Both the position numbers and the translations under genes were made by a program. A stretch of 64,000 nucleotides of DNA from Stentor coeruleus (taxonomy: Eukaryota > Ciliophora > Heterotrichea > Heterotrichida > Stentoridae), in NCBI GenBank assembly GCA_001970955.1, contig MPUH01000098.1, forward strand, positions 1 to 64,000, in the 5' to 3' direction. Shown one piece after another: positions 40,945 to 52,348 of the stretch. Every line of letters begins with the position of its first letter. Position 1 is the stretch's first letter. A model generated the notes under the pieces. The model made no database searches. It saw nothing but the letters and a program-made list of their open reading frames with translations, and was not told the origin of the DNA.

Positions 40945-43600
40945 TTAATTGTTATAATTTTTGAATGAGACTCTTCGTATATTTCCTGTACAGTTCGCAT
41001 CCCACATCTCAGCAGCATTTGCGTTTACTCTAACTTTTTCATTTAATTCTTCATAACAATTTTGCATAATTTGCTTTTCAGAACACACTTTTTCATAGTC
41101 TTTTAATAAGAATTCAATTTTTTTCTGTAGTTCTATATGTTCGTTTTCTAGTTTATGTTTATCTTTTTCTGTGTTTGTGAGGATCCCTTTTAAATATTCT
41201 ATTTGGGATTTGAAAAACTCCATTTCTTCTTCAAAGCGCCCTTTAATTATATTTTTTTCTTCACTTTCTTTTATAGCTAATTCTTTAAAGTATGTATTTT
41301 CCTCTGAGTATTTTTGATGATTAACTTCAAAATCCTGTTCTTTGATAGTAAGACTTTGTTTTAGATGATAAAGGTCTTGTTTTAAATTATTGTTTTCAGT
41401 GTATAAACGTTCGATAAGAAAATGTGACTCTTTATCTTGTTCAAATATTTTTTTATTGAAATCTTTTTCGATCTTAAAACGATCAGCCTCAATACGATAA
41501 AGTTTGATTTTCTTATGAGCCATATCTAATGATCGATTTATTGCTAATTGACTTGAAGGGAATATATCATGGGTCATTAAGGAAGCTAAAGATTTAAACT
41601 CATCTTTAAGCATGGCGATTGTGTTTTCCAATGACTTTTTTTCACTGTCAAAAATACTTTTCAGATCTTGATACTGAATTTCTTTGATGTGTATGAGTTT
41701 TTGATAATCTTGGATGGTATTAAGCATTTTAGAACAGTTTTGGGATGAAGATAGAATTCTTTGTTCGAGTTCTTCGTTTCGCATTACCCAGCTTTCTATT
41801 TCTCTTCTCATGTCAAGTTCAATTTTTTTTTTGTGTTCGAGACTATCTTTGATTCTTTTGCTTTCTGAGTTAATAAGAGAATTTATTTGGGATTTTAACC
41901 CAGTTTCTCTTTTAAGAGCTTCTTGTAATTCACATACTAAGAAATTCATTTTAATAGCAGCTTCTTTCGGTTGCTTACAATTTTCATTCTTATTAGTGAT
42001 ATTTTTTTGTAAATTAGTACTATCACTTAGAGGTATCCTATCTTTGTTATTTAAAAAAGATTCTGAATTTTTGATATGCCGTATAAGGTTTTCAACTTGT
42101 ATCTTTAAATTTGCCATTTCTTTTTCTTTACACTCTTCTTGAGCTTTAGCGTCATTACAAAATTTTTCGATTTCATTATTTTTTATGGCAATAACACCTT
42201 CATATTCTTTATTTTTCTTGCATACCTCTCCATAAAGCTCAGCTCTATCTCTATTCATCTCATCAATTTCATTAAGTTTTTCCTCTAAATCTTCTAATTC
42301 TTTTTCCAAACTAGATTTATCATATATAAGTTCTTCAATTATCCCTTTAAGATAGTCAATTTCTGTATCTTTTCCTGAATTAATTTCAATTATTTTATTC
42401 TTTAACATATAAACTTCTTCTCTAAGTCTTTCTTCAGTTTTCTTAACAATCTCAATATCGGGTAGTTTTTTCTTAACATCCACAACAAACTTCTCATTAC
42501 TTTTAGCAACTTTCTTATAATAATCCACTTCATCTTCTGTTTTCCTAAGCTGTCTGGCTAGTTTCTCACATTCTTCATTCAACTTTTTAATAAAATTTTG
42601 CGCTTTATCCAATTTCAACTGCTGGTTTTGATTCTCATCAATTAACCCTTTATAATTTTTCTGTAATTTCATACTTTTATTCTGCTCATCCTCTAATTTC
42701 CTCATAAATTCCTCGGATTTTTCTTCTAAATCTATAATATTTTCTTTCATTTCCTTGNTTCTCATCAATTAACCCTTTATAATTTTTCTGTAATTTCATA
42801 CTTTTATTCTGCTCATCCTCTATTTTCCTCATAAATTCCTCGGATTTTTCTTCTAAATCTATAATATTTTCTTTCATTTCCTTGCATTCATATTGAAGTT
42901 TTTCTTTTTCAATCGACATATTTAATATCAATTTCTTCACTTTACCAAAATCCAAATCCTCGTCATTAGGATTTTTCATTTTAAACTCAGCAAAAAAATC
43001 TTCTTGTGTTATTTTCATTTCAGTATACATATTTTTATATATCGAAACATCTTTTTGTGATTTTTGTAGCTGTTGTTGGAATATTTTTTTTTGTTTTTCT
43101 ATTTCTGTTGTTAAAATATCAAACTTTTGACCTAATTCTTTACATGTAGGGCATATATTTTTTTTATAAGTCATTGATGAGATTGATAAACTTTCATTTT
43201 CATAAGGGGATTTAAGTTTTTCTATATATCCTTTATATTGTTCTATAATAGTTCCTTCAATTTTCATAGCTTGGGTTAATGTTTTTTTCAGTGAACTTAA
43301 AGTTCTAAAACAGCCGCCTAAAGGTCCATCGTGTTCTTCGAATTCTAAGATAAAATTTTCTGATATAAATTTTGGCGTACCTTTGTTTTGGTTTTCCGTT
43401 ATAAGTAAAGATTCATTGAGTAATGTATCTTGTAAACTTATGTATTCATGTAAAATGTTTTCAATTGCTTTAAGTTCCTTTTCCACTTTTACTTCTTGGG
43501 TTTCATGTGTTTTTCTATAGTAAGCTTGTTTCATCCACTCTTTGATGATTTGGATATTAAGCGCGTGGACTTTTTGAAAAAGTTCTTGTCGGCCGAGCAT
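40945..43600 (-). CDS. long coiled-coil protein (assembly join inside)
   Basis: 842 aa after removing one copy of a 126-bp duplicated overlap plus its N (total then 843 codons). Nearly the whole chain is coiled coil, rich in Lys and Glu, with breaks around residues 150 and 330. A CxxC (ICPTCKELG) near residue 150 is the only other feature. The start MLGRQELFQKVHALNIQII is the first ATG. No family is recognised. In size and style it resembles basal-body or ciliary structural proteins, which I take only as a hint. Confidence 0.8.
42632..42884. other. assembly overlap at a single N (42758)
   Basis: 42632-42757 and 42759-42884 are copies of the same 126 bp with one mismatch (A versus T in CTAATTT / CTATTTT). 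Reading straight through breaks the coiled-coil gene; dropping one copy restores it. Confidence 0.93.
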
Positions 43601-43923
43601 TTAAATTAAATATGAAGATGATTTTTTATAAGTCTTTAGGACTGGTGATTAGATTTTATTATATATTACAATTCCCTAAAACACACCCTCAAAATATTAT
43701 TACCAAAATAATATCTAATATATAATCATGATAAACCTTTCTGATTTAGATTTTATAATATTTTCAAGGCTATAAACAAAGAGATAAATAAGTTGTTTAT
43801 ATAATCCCAGAGATAGAGAAGTTATAATTAAAGAAAAAGTTATCTTAAAGATAAATAAAGCCTTTTAATACTGAAGAAGATAAGTTTCCTTCAGTTCATG
43901 ACAATTTGTTAAAGAAAAAAATT
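43601..43923. other. 323-bp intergenic spacer
   Basis: Upstream region of the minus-strand coiled-coil gene that starts at 43600. AT-rich, with no feature recognised. The short ORF at 43924 begins at its right end. Confidence 0.4.
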
Positions 43924-44106
43924 ATGTTTGACTCAGTGAACTATATTCCAAATCTAGAAAATACCCCAGGGTTTATTAGAAGCAAGTTCCCAAGTTTAAA
44001 CATCCAAAATCTACCGTATCAGAACCATGGAACTATAATCCAAAATTCAATTCTTTCAAAAAAACTGTTAAAATCAAAGAATATTCAATTACAATTTGAT
44101 ATTTAA
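43924..44106 (+). CDS. possible short protein
   Basis: 60 codons from ATG. The frame stays open, without an ATG, back to about 43852. The peptide (MFDSVNYIPNLENTPGFIRS at its start) has a plausible composition but no motif, and no consensus intron supplies an upstream start. It lies between two minus-strand genes. It could be a real small gene or chance; I keep it at low confidence. Confidence 0.3.
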   Translation: MFDSVNYIPNLENTPGFIRSKFPSLNIQNLPYQNHGTIIQNSILSKKLLKSKNIQLQFDI

Positions 44107-44170
44107 ATAAACTCATAATTAAATACAAAATATTCTTCAATGATAGACTATAGTTTATTAATATTCTATA

Positions 44171-46771
44171 CTAAAAACCATCAAAAGTCATCCGATCATC
44201 AGTACCCTTTCCATAACCTCCTCTTCCTCTCCCTCTTCCTCTCCCTCTCCTTCCTCCTCTCCCACGTCCTCCTCTTCCTTTATGTCCACCTCTTCCTCTA
44301 TATCCACCTCTTCCACCTCTTCCCCCTCTTCCTCCTCTTTCTCCTCTTGAACTTTCCGGTCTTTCATTTATACCCCCAGCAACTCCACTACAAAAAACGC
44401 ATTCTACAACTTCTTTATCATCATATTTCGCTTTCAATATCGCCGCTCCACATTCTTCACAAAAATCTTCAGTCACTTCTACATTTTTCGCCCCTCCAAA
44501 AACATTTTCTGCATAATGACATTCTATACATGATATTTTCCAATTAGGTTTATTCAAATCAGTCAAAAGCATATCATTTTCACATTTAGGACACCCGGCA
44601 ACTGGATTTTTATAGAAATTATTAGGACAATCATATTGAGGACAATTCATACATGTTAACCCTGGACGTGATCCTTCAAAAGGTGGATCATTATAACATG
44701 CTGGACATAAAACATAAGAGATTCTTTCGGTTTTGAATTGAATAAGCTCAAAACCATCAACTGGGCATTTTTGTTCTTTGTATTGTCGGATGTTACCATT
44801 TTGAGGAAGTTTGTATGTAAGTTCACAGTTTGGGCAATATAATCGACTAGGTCTTAAAGCGAGATAATTCATAAATCTATAGCATTTCCCACATCGACTC
44901 ATCATTTTTCCAGAACTTTGGGCTATAGGGGAGAAAATAGCTTCGAAAAGTTGATCGACTGTAGTGATTTGTTCGACATAAAACTTGAATTTCGCTTTGA
45001 ATATATTTAAAGAATAATCAACAATACTTTGGAAATCCGCGGTACCTTTGGCAATTAGACTCACATTTTTTTCGATTTCTGAACGGACTTTGGGTAAAAC
45101 TAAGTCTTTATCAACAAGATAATAACCATGAACTAAAGTTACACCTAATTGGGTAGGTACAAGACGTCTTGAAGCACTTTCTACTTTAACATAATTTCTT
45201 TCACATATATTATTTATATGTACTGACATAGATGCATCAGTTCCAATACCATTATGTTCCATAAGACCTAATAATTCACTTTCAGTCAAATGACTTGGTG
45301 GTGAAGTCTAAATAAAACTTACATAATCCATATTCATCTCAATATTAGACACAGGTATTTTATCCCCAACAGTTAAACTTGGCATATCTTTTTCTTTACC
45401 ACAAAGCCAAGGAGTCATAGCAGAAAACCCAGGGTTTATACTCCTCGACCCTTCAGCAGTAAATTCTTCCCCATCTAAACAAATCCTAACATTAACCTTT
45501 TCAAATTCCGCATCTTTACTAACCGTAGCCAAAAAGTATTTAGAAATCAAGAAAAACAATGAAGATTCCATTTTCCCAAGTGATTTATACCCATCACTAG
45601 AACATGGGGTTATAGGTGGATGATCTCCAGCATCAATACCTTTATGAGGTTTTTTAAATCCACCATTTTTAAGCAAATTACAATGTTCAGCTAAATCATC
45701 AACTCTACTCAATGTATTAACAACAGACATTAAATCAAATGATGGAGCATAAGCTGTACTTTCTGTACGAGGATAAGTGACAAAACCATTAAGATAAAGA
45801 TGTTCAGCTATATTCATTGTAGTATGTGGGCTTATACCAAGATGTGTTGAACCAAGTTTTAATAATTGAACAGTATTTAACCCTTGAGGTTTTTTAGATT
45901 TATGTTTTGATTTATCTACTGATAAAACTGTTGCTGTTGAGTTTTTATGAGGTAAAAGTTTTTGATAAAGGCCTTGAGCTGTAGGTTCATGTTTTATATG
46001 TCCTCTTATATGATGAAAACGTACTGAAGGTTGGGTTTTGGATACTAAAACTAAAGTATAATAAGGCTCTGGCTTAAAAGAAAGGATTTCATCATGACGT
46101 TTAACACAAAACCCAAGAGTAGGTGTTTGACAAGGCCCATAGCTTATGAGTTTTGAATCTAAATTCCCATATTTCCCTTGGAAAAACTTCGTCTGGAACC
46201 TTGTGAAGCTACACCCAACTTTCAGATCCAAAATTTGCCTTGCATCAACTGATAATGCTTCATTTTTATTAGGGGCTATTAAGCATGACATTGCATTTCT
46301 CAAATCTGTTGGAGTTAAAGATGAAAATTTCGCCCTGTAAATCTGTTCGTATTGAGTTTTACGGAGTATTGGCTTTACTATGTCTATAACTTCAAAGCAA
46401 ATATTTTCTCCTTCACGATCACAATCAAGCCAAAGGACTAAATATGAACATCCATGAGCTTCTTGTTGAAGGTGTTTGACTATACTTCCACCTTTACTTG
46501 GAGTTTCTACTTTGATTGTATCAACATCATAGAGTTCTAATGGATCAATGCTATCCCAATTGTTGTATTGACGAGGGAAGTCAGTTGAGTATAGATGACC
46601 ACACACTGAAGTGACTATAAAAGTTGCTGGCTCATTGAAAAATGTTCCTTGGAATTCATAGATTGAGCAGACTTTAGAAATACCTCTTTTTTGTGTGAAA
46701 TTCCGACCCAGAGCTTCGGAGATTGATTTCGCTATACTTGGCTTCTCGGCCACCATTAGGACGCGGGACAT
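44171..46771 (-). CDS. TOP3B: DNA/RNA topoisomerase III beta
   Basis: 861 aa, one residue shorter than human TOP3B. One 15-nt intron (45308-45322, GTAAGTTTTATTTAG) joins the halves at MDY/TSPPSHLTESELLGLM. The Toprim domain opens with VLMVAEKPSIAKSISEAL and has WLDCDREGENICFEV, the metal-binding acidic cluster. The catalytic tyrosine is in GFVTYPRTES near residue 331. HNGIGTDASMSVHIN is the family's second core motif. Several CxxC zinc ribbons follow, and the C-terminus is an RGG box. Type IA enzymes pass one strand through another; TOP3B works on both DNA and mRNA, with the RGG box binding RNA. All key residues are present. Confidence 0.96.
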
Positions 46772-46824
46772 TATATATCAGTTTTAAGCATAACTAAACT
46801 TAGACTTAAAAATCAATTAACTAT

Positions 46825-49352
46825 CTAAAATTCCAAACTTAAAAGCTTAGCTTCAAGCTCTTCAGGAGTCAATTGTTTTTTCACAGGTTGTTGAGGAGCA
46901 GGTTCGCTTTCAACATAATTAAACCTGAACTTTTTTTCTTGTGGCTTTGTGTTAGGTTCAGAACTTTTCTCAATATCAAAATTCAAATTCAAGCTTTTAA
47001 GGTCAAAATTATTCAATTGAGCACTATTATTACTTAATGCATTTTGTGGATTTTCAATCTTAGGTTCATCATTAACCCATTGAGTTTTTTTGTTTGTCAT
47101 ACCTGAAAACATGTTATTAATTTGCTTTGTAGAATGATTTGGTTCAATAAAAGTTTTCTGTGGAACCTGAAAATGATGCTCAAAAACTTGTTGGGTTGGT
47201 TTAGGTTGGATTTCAGTTACTGGGAACTTTTTATCTTCTGTTTTTATAGAAGAAAATATATCGTATGATTTTTCGTTTCTTTTGTTAGTAATTGGGTTAT
47301 CAATTTTGTTTTCAGGTGGTTTATTTGAGGAAAATATGTCATGTTTTTTTTCTTCTGGTTTTGTTGTGGATGGATTAAGGTAAAAGTTTTCTTCAGGTTT
47401 GTTTGTAGTGAAAATATCTACTTTTTTACTTTCTGATTTTGTTAAGGGAAATATGCTAACTTTTTTTTCTTCTGGAATGCTTGTCCTGAAAATATCACTA
47501 GTTTTTATTTCAGGTTTATTTGTGGTGAAAATATCTACTTTTTTTTCTTCTGGGTTAGTTATGCTGAATAAATCTCTGCTTTTGATTTCAGGTTTACTTG
47601 TCGAGAAAATATCAATTTTTTTCCCTTCTGTTTTGTTTGTGTTGAAAATATCTACTTTTTTTTCATCTGATTTATTTATAGTAAGTAAGTTTGGATTTTT
47701 GTTCTCAGTTAGATTTGAGGCAAAAATATCTGTAATTTTTCCTTCTGGTTTCAGTAATGTAAGAGTATTTATTTTTACCTCTTCGGGTTTGTTTACATTA
47801 AAAATATCTACTTTTTTTTCATCTGATTTATTTGTAGTAAGTGGATTAAAAATTTTATTTTCAGTTAAATTTGAGGCAAAAATGTCTGTTTTTTTCTCTT
47901 CTGGTTTTAGTAATGTAAGAGTGTTTACTTTTACCTCTTCTGGTTTGTTTATAGTAAATATATCAGCTTTTGTCTTATGAGGACCTGAAGTAAAAATATC
48001 AGGTTTATTTTGCACTGGAAGCAACTCTTTAGGTTTTTGTTGAAACCCAAACAAATCCTGAGCTTTTTTTTGTTTATAATCTAGATTTGAGTCTACAACA
48101 AATAAATCTTTAGGATTTTCAACGAACTTTTGAATATTTTCTTGATGTCTTTCACTTTGTTTAAACCCTTCACTAACTGAAAATATATCTTTAATACCTG
48201 GTTTAGTACTTTTAGTATCAAAGTTTGATGCTATTGAAGGTGTNCAACAAATAAATCTTTAGGATTTTCAACGAACTTTTGAATATTTTCTTGATGTCTT
48301 TCACTTTGCTTAAACCCTTCACTAACTGAAAATATATCTTTAATACCTGGTTTAGTACTTTTAGTATCAAAGTTTGATGCTATTGAAGGTGCAGTTCCTT
48401 GAATCAAATCATTAATTTGTGTTCTTTTTTCAATATTCCCAGCATCAGGATGGAAATTTCCAGGTATATTTTGATGCACCTGTGAAGTTACTAATAATCC
48501 AGTATCTTGAGTTTTTTTATGTTCAATAAAAAATATATCATTAACCCCAGAAGTTGTTTCTTTTTTATAAGCATTTCCACTAATCCCTAAAACTGGTTCA
48601 TTTGAAGTTCTTCCTAATGAAAAAATATCCTGCTTTATATTAGGTTGTACATATTGATTACTCATAACTTTTACCTCTTTTTCTCTATACCCTCCATGTG
48701 CACTTTCATAAACATTATAATTTTCATTATAAATTGCAGGGCTTTTATAATTCCCTCTATCATTTTCATTAGTAAAACTAGAATTTTTATAATCATTTGA
48801 GTAGTTTTGCGATAAATAAGTTTCTGTCCTTATTTCAGTATACCTAGAGCCATAACCACTATTATTATAATTTTGTGATGGGGCTGAAGAAATCCCTGTA
48901 TATTTTTCTTTATCCTTTCTACATTGTTCTCTGATAATATCTAATTCTCTTGAGTTAGTGAGCATTTTCATAATCCCTGTTGCCTGTTCTCTAACAACAG
49001 CACCTCTATCAATTCCAGCTTCTATCATATTGTAATTCTGTAGCATCCTAATTTCACTTTGAAAATTTTTTATAGTATTTATAGACTCAGAACTTGCATA
49101 TTTTAGTATATAGTCTATAATTTTCATGAGGTTTCTGTACTTACGCCATTCCTTCATATCAGTTTTAAATGACTTTTCTAGAAAATTCCTGATGGTTTTT
49201 AGATTATATTCATTAAAGCTATACTCAATAATTACTGCAAGCACTGTTGTGGGGATAGCATTAACTTCATCAAAAGCTTCCTTTAAATGTCTTTCTAAAT
49301 ATGATAGAGTCATCTTATCAACAGTCCTATTGACTATTTTTTTCAGATTCAT
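46825..49352 (-). CDS. ENTH-domain clathrin-adaptor-like protein with DIF-motif tail (assembly join inside)
   Basis: 792 aa after removing 149 bp at the join (total 793 codons). Residues 1-140 are an ENTH domain (YLERHLKEAFDEVNAIPTT, YRNLMKIIDYILKYASSES), the PIP2-binding membrane-bending module of epsins. A Tyr/Asn/Ser-rich linker follows. The second half is a repeat array in which D-I-F or D-L-F recurs about 18 times, in units such as KPEEKKVDIFTTN, including two copies of a roughly 51-residue higher-order block. DxF motifs are known ligands of AP-2 appendage domains, so the tail looks like a multivalent adaptor or clathrin-coat hook. No ubiquitin-interacting motif or NPF is seen. The end LTPEELEAKLLSLEF is helical. 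Confidence 0.85.
47230..48050 (-). repeat. DIF-motif peptide repeat array
   Basis: In the ENTH gene, a 15-20-residue unit built on K-P-E-x-K-x-x-D-I-F recurs at least 12 times. A longer block of about 51 residues (from NKPEEVK through TLTLLKPE to KSDEKKVDIF) occurs twice. Copies have diverged, so this is old coding repetition, not an assembly effect. Confidence 0.85.
48096..48391. other. assembly overlap at a single N (48244)
   Basis: 48096-48242 and 48245-48391 are the same 147 bp with one internal mismatch (T versus C); base 48243 also differs. Removing one copy joins the ENTH half to the DIF half in frame. Confidence 0.93.
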
Positions 49353-49564
49353 TTTTATTCCTATATCATTTTCAGCTTAAACACTATTGAATTTTAATCA
49401 TATAAAAAACCTAGCACATCAATCTTATATTTTACATACAAAAACAAAAAAAATCATATATTCCAATTATAATTCTTAATACAATTATATCACTTCTATC
49501 AAACACAAAAAGAAATCCATAGTTTTTTTATCTGAAATCAAAACATTTTATAAGCATATATTAA

Positions 49565-51121
49565 ATGGAAGATACAGCTGTTCTAAACACAAACATAATT
49601 GTGGATAGTCCTAACGTGGTCTACACAGATTCTGAGATTATTTCATCCTATGACTACTCAGACGCTAGAGTCCACGGGAATATTCTAACCCCTACAACTG
49701 AAAGACTTGTGTTTAAAACAGAACGTCATGTTCCTCGTGTTGGTGCTTTATTAGTAGGTTGGGGTGGTAATAATGGGACAACTCTTACAGCTGGGATCTT
49801 AGCAAATAAACTTGGGTTAAGTTGGGAGACAAAAGAAGGAACAAAGACTTCTAATTACTTTGGGTCAATATGCAAGTCTATAACAGTAAGAGTTGGTATT
49901 GATGATAATCAGAAACCAGTCTATGTACCTTTAAATAATGTTATTCCATTACTTGACCCAAATGATTTAGAAATTTGGGGTTGGGATATTTCTGGAGTCA
50001 ATATGGGAGATGCAATGAGAAGAGCAAAAGTTCTTGACTGGAATTTACAACAACAAATATACCCGATGCTTAAAGAAATGGTCCCAATGCCAAGTATTTA
50101 TTTACCTGAATGGATTGCCGCTAATCAAGAAGACCGTGCTGATAATTTGATACATGGGACGAAATTTGAGATGATGAATAAAATACGTCATGATATTAGA
50201 GATTTTAAAAACTCAAAAGGTTTAGATAAAGTGATTGTGGTTTGGACTGCAAATACTGAAAAATATTGTGTAGTTAGACATGGGCTTAATGATACAGCTG
50301 AACATTTATTGAATTCTATTAGAGAAGATAGTGATGAAGTTTCAGTATCTACATTGTTTGCTGTTGCTAGTATATTGGAAGAATGTACTTATATTAATGG
50401 TTCACCTCAAAATACTTTTGTCCCTGGATGTATTGAATTAGCTGAAAGATTTAATGTACTCATTGCTGGTGATGATTTTAAATCAGGTCAGACTAAGCTA
50501 AAAAGTGTATTAAGTGATTTTATTATTAACTCAGGACTTAAACTACAATCTGTTGTTAGCTATAATCATTTAGGAAACAATGATGGGAAAAACCTTAGTA
50601 CTCCTGAAACTTTTAGGTCAAAAGAATTATCAAAAAGTGGGGTTATTGAAGATGTTGTTAGAGCTAATCGACTTATGTATAAATATGATGAAAGTCCTGA
50701 TCATTGTGTTGTTATAAAATATGTCCCATTTGTTGGTGATAGTAAAAGAGCTATGGATGAATATGTTAATGAGATTTTTATGGGAGGTAAAAATACTATT
50801 GCTTTACATAATACTTGTGAAGATTCAATGCTTGCAGCTCCTTTGATATTAGATTTGATTATGTTAGCTGAGTTATGTACTAGGATACAGGTTAAAAGAG
50901 ATAAAGATGAGAAATTTACAAAAATGCACCCTGTTATGAGTATATTGAGCTTTTTACTTAAATCACCATTAGTACCTTCAGGATCTCCTATTATTCATTG
51001 CTTGTTTCCTCAAAGATATGCGATAATCAATTTCTTGAAAGCTTTGATTGGACTTCCTCCTGAAAGTTTTTTGATGTTGGAGCATAGATTGGAATGTCTT
51101 AGAAATAGTGATAGAGAATAA
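49565..51121 (+). CDS. ISYNA1: myo-inositol-3-phosphate synthase
   Basis: 518 aa, within the usual 510-560. Converts glucose-6-phosphate to inositol-3-phosphate with NAD, the committed step to inositol and phosphoinositides. The NAD loop is LLVGWGGNNGTTLTAGILANK without its last residue, near residue 60. The catalytic core has SYNHLGNNDGKNLSTPETF and the substrate lysine region VIKYVPFVGDSKRAMDEY. LHNTCEDSMLAAPLILDL is another conserved block. No intron is seen. All signature segments are intact, so it should be active. Cytosolic; no targeting sequence. Confidence 0.97.
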   Translation: MEDTAVLNTNIIVDSPNVVYTDSEIISSYDYSDARVHGNILTPTTERLVFKTERHVPRVGALLVGWGGNNGTTLTAGILANKLGLSWETKEGTKTSNYFGSICKSITVRVGIDDNQKPVYVPLNNVIPLLDPNDLEIWGWDISGVNMGDAMRRAKVLDWNLQQQIYPMLKEMVPMPSIYLPEWIAANQEDRADNLIHGTKFEMMNKIRHDIRDFKNSKGLDKVIVVWTANTEKYCVVRHGLNDTAEHLLNSIREDSDEVSVSTLFAVASILEECTYINGSPQNTFVPGCIELAERFNVLIAGDDFKSGQTKLKSVLSDFIINSGLKLQSVVSYNHLGNNDGKNLSTPETFRSKELSKSGVIEDVVRANRLMYKYDESPDHCVVIKYVPFVGDSKRAMDEYVNEIFMGGKNTIALHNTCEDSMLAAPLILDLIMLAELCTRIQVKRDKDEKFTKMHPVMSILSFLLKSPLVPSGSPIIHCLFPQRYAIINFLKALIGLPPESFLMLEHRLECLRNSDRE

Positions 51122-51495
51122 TTTATTAGGGTCAGAATATTAAAAAATGTGAGGTTTTTAGGGTGTGTTTGGTAGGGTGTAGAGATTGTGAGGTTTGACT
51201 ATGGGGATATGAAAAACTACAGAAGGAACTTGAAGAGGTTAATAAAGGAAGTAAATAAAATCTTATTCAACAGTTGAAAAGCTAGAAATTTTTTTAAAAT
51301 ATTACTATTTATCCACTACAAATACTTAAAAACAAAATCAATCATCATAAAATCTTATAACATAATATTTTCATATTAAACCTTCTTCTAATACAATAAA
51401 GCCTTAAGTATTTTCCAAATAAAATACCAATTTAATTTTAACTCAATATTTCTAATCCATTTAAAAGTGAAGAAACCTTAGCTTATAAAAAGCCA
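51122..51495. other. 374-bp convergent 3' spacer
   Basis: G-rich on the plus strand just after the synthase stop (with GGGTGTG-like runs near 51160), then AT-rich and C-containing toward the 3' end of the minus-strand C2 gene. No gene seen. Confidence 0.45.
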
Positions 51496-52026
51496 CTAAT
51501 TGTATAGCAAATCTCCAACATGCTGAGAAGGATAATATGCTGGATGAGTGTATACAAAATTAGGTGGCACTGAATACGCATGAACATGAGGTTGTTCAGG
51601 TGGGGATATTGGGTATATCACAGTTGGATATTCAAATGGTATTTCGTGCTTTTCTTCAAATTGTATTTCGATTCCCAAATGCATTGAAACTTTCCCAAGA
51701 TTCATTAGCATAATTTTATCTCTATAAAAACCATGGTCAATTGCTGTCTGTACTGGGAGAATAACAGATCCGATTTTGCTTTCTAATAAGTTTTGATTTT
51801 GGCCGAAACACTCGATTTTTATGGTTTCTTCGCGAGTTTTCACAAATTTCATTAAGTCGGACCACATTAGTTTGTTTTCTACACAAGGAGTTGAGGAAGT
51901 GATGAAATGTTGTGTACCAAAAGATACTTTGATATAAAGTTTTAGACAATTTTTGATAAACTGTTGTTGGATGATTCTGCCTTCAGAGAATTTCACTATG
52001 AGATTTCCTGTTCGCTTTAAGTCCAT
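51496..52026 (-). CDS. C2-domain-like protein
   Basis: 176 aa. Residues 1-130 resemble a C2 beta sandwich: GNLIVKFSEGRII, then LKLYIKVSFGTQHFITSST, then TIKIECFGQNQNLLESKIG and VILPV. The aspartates that bind calcium in typical C2 domains are not evident, so it is probably calcium-independent. A Pro/His/Tyr-rich tail follows (YPISPPEQPHVHAY, YTHPAYYPSQ). Small C2 proteins of this layout occur widely in plants and protists and attach to membranes. Assignment is from the strand pattern. Confidence 0.75.
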   Translation of the reverse strand: MDLKRTGNLIVKFSEGRIIQQQFIKNCLKLYIKVSFGTQHFITSSTPCVENKLMWSDLMKFVKTREETIKIECFGQNQNLLESKIGSVILPVQTAIDHGFYRDKIMLMNLGKVSMHLGIEIQFEEKHEIPFEYPTVIYPISPPEQPHVHAYSVPPNFVYTHPAYYPSQHVGDLLYN

Positions 52027-52348
52027 TTTTATATTATAAATAGCTGGTTATTTGACTGGAATATTTCCCCTAGTTGGGTAAATCATCACTAAGCTATAAA
52101 GTTTTATTAAGCCACTTGACAATATTATCTACACAACAAAAATAAAAACTGGAGAAAAATATAAAAATCTCATAAGCTGAAATAACTACAAAAAACTCCA
52201 ATTCTCATCTAAACATCATCAAACCATCAAAGCTTTAATTTTCATTCAAAAAAAAGCTATTCTCTTATAATAAAAATAAAAAAAAAATTACCTTTAGTTA
52301 AGTTTACTCATAAAAAACTCTAAATTTTTTTCTAATAAAATAAAGAAA
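52027..52348. other. 322-bp divergent intergenic spacer
   Basis: Shared 5' region of the C2-like gene (minus) and the TMEM69-like gene (plus). AT-rich and C-containing on the plus strand toward the right end, with A-runs before the start at 52349. No gene seen. Confidence 0.45.

Noticed and set aside
44140-44547. 135-codon plus-strand ORF rich in Leu, Phe and Ser
   Set aside because: It is antisense to the RGG-coding end of TOP3B; its composition is a by-product of the Arg/Gly codons.
47399-47980. 193-codon plus-strand ORF with internal repeats
   Set aside because: Antisense shadow of the DIF repeat array in the ENTH gene.
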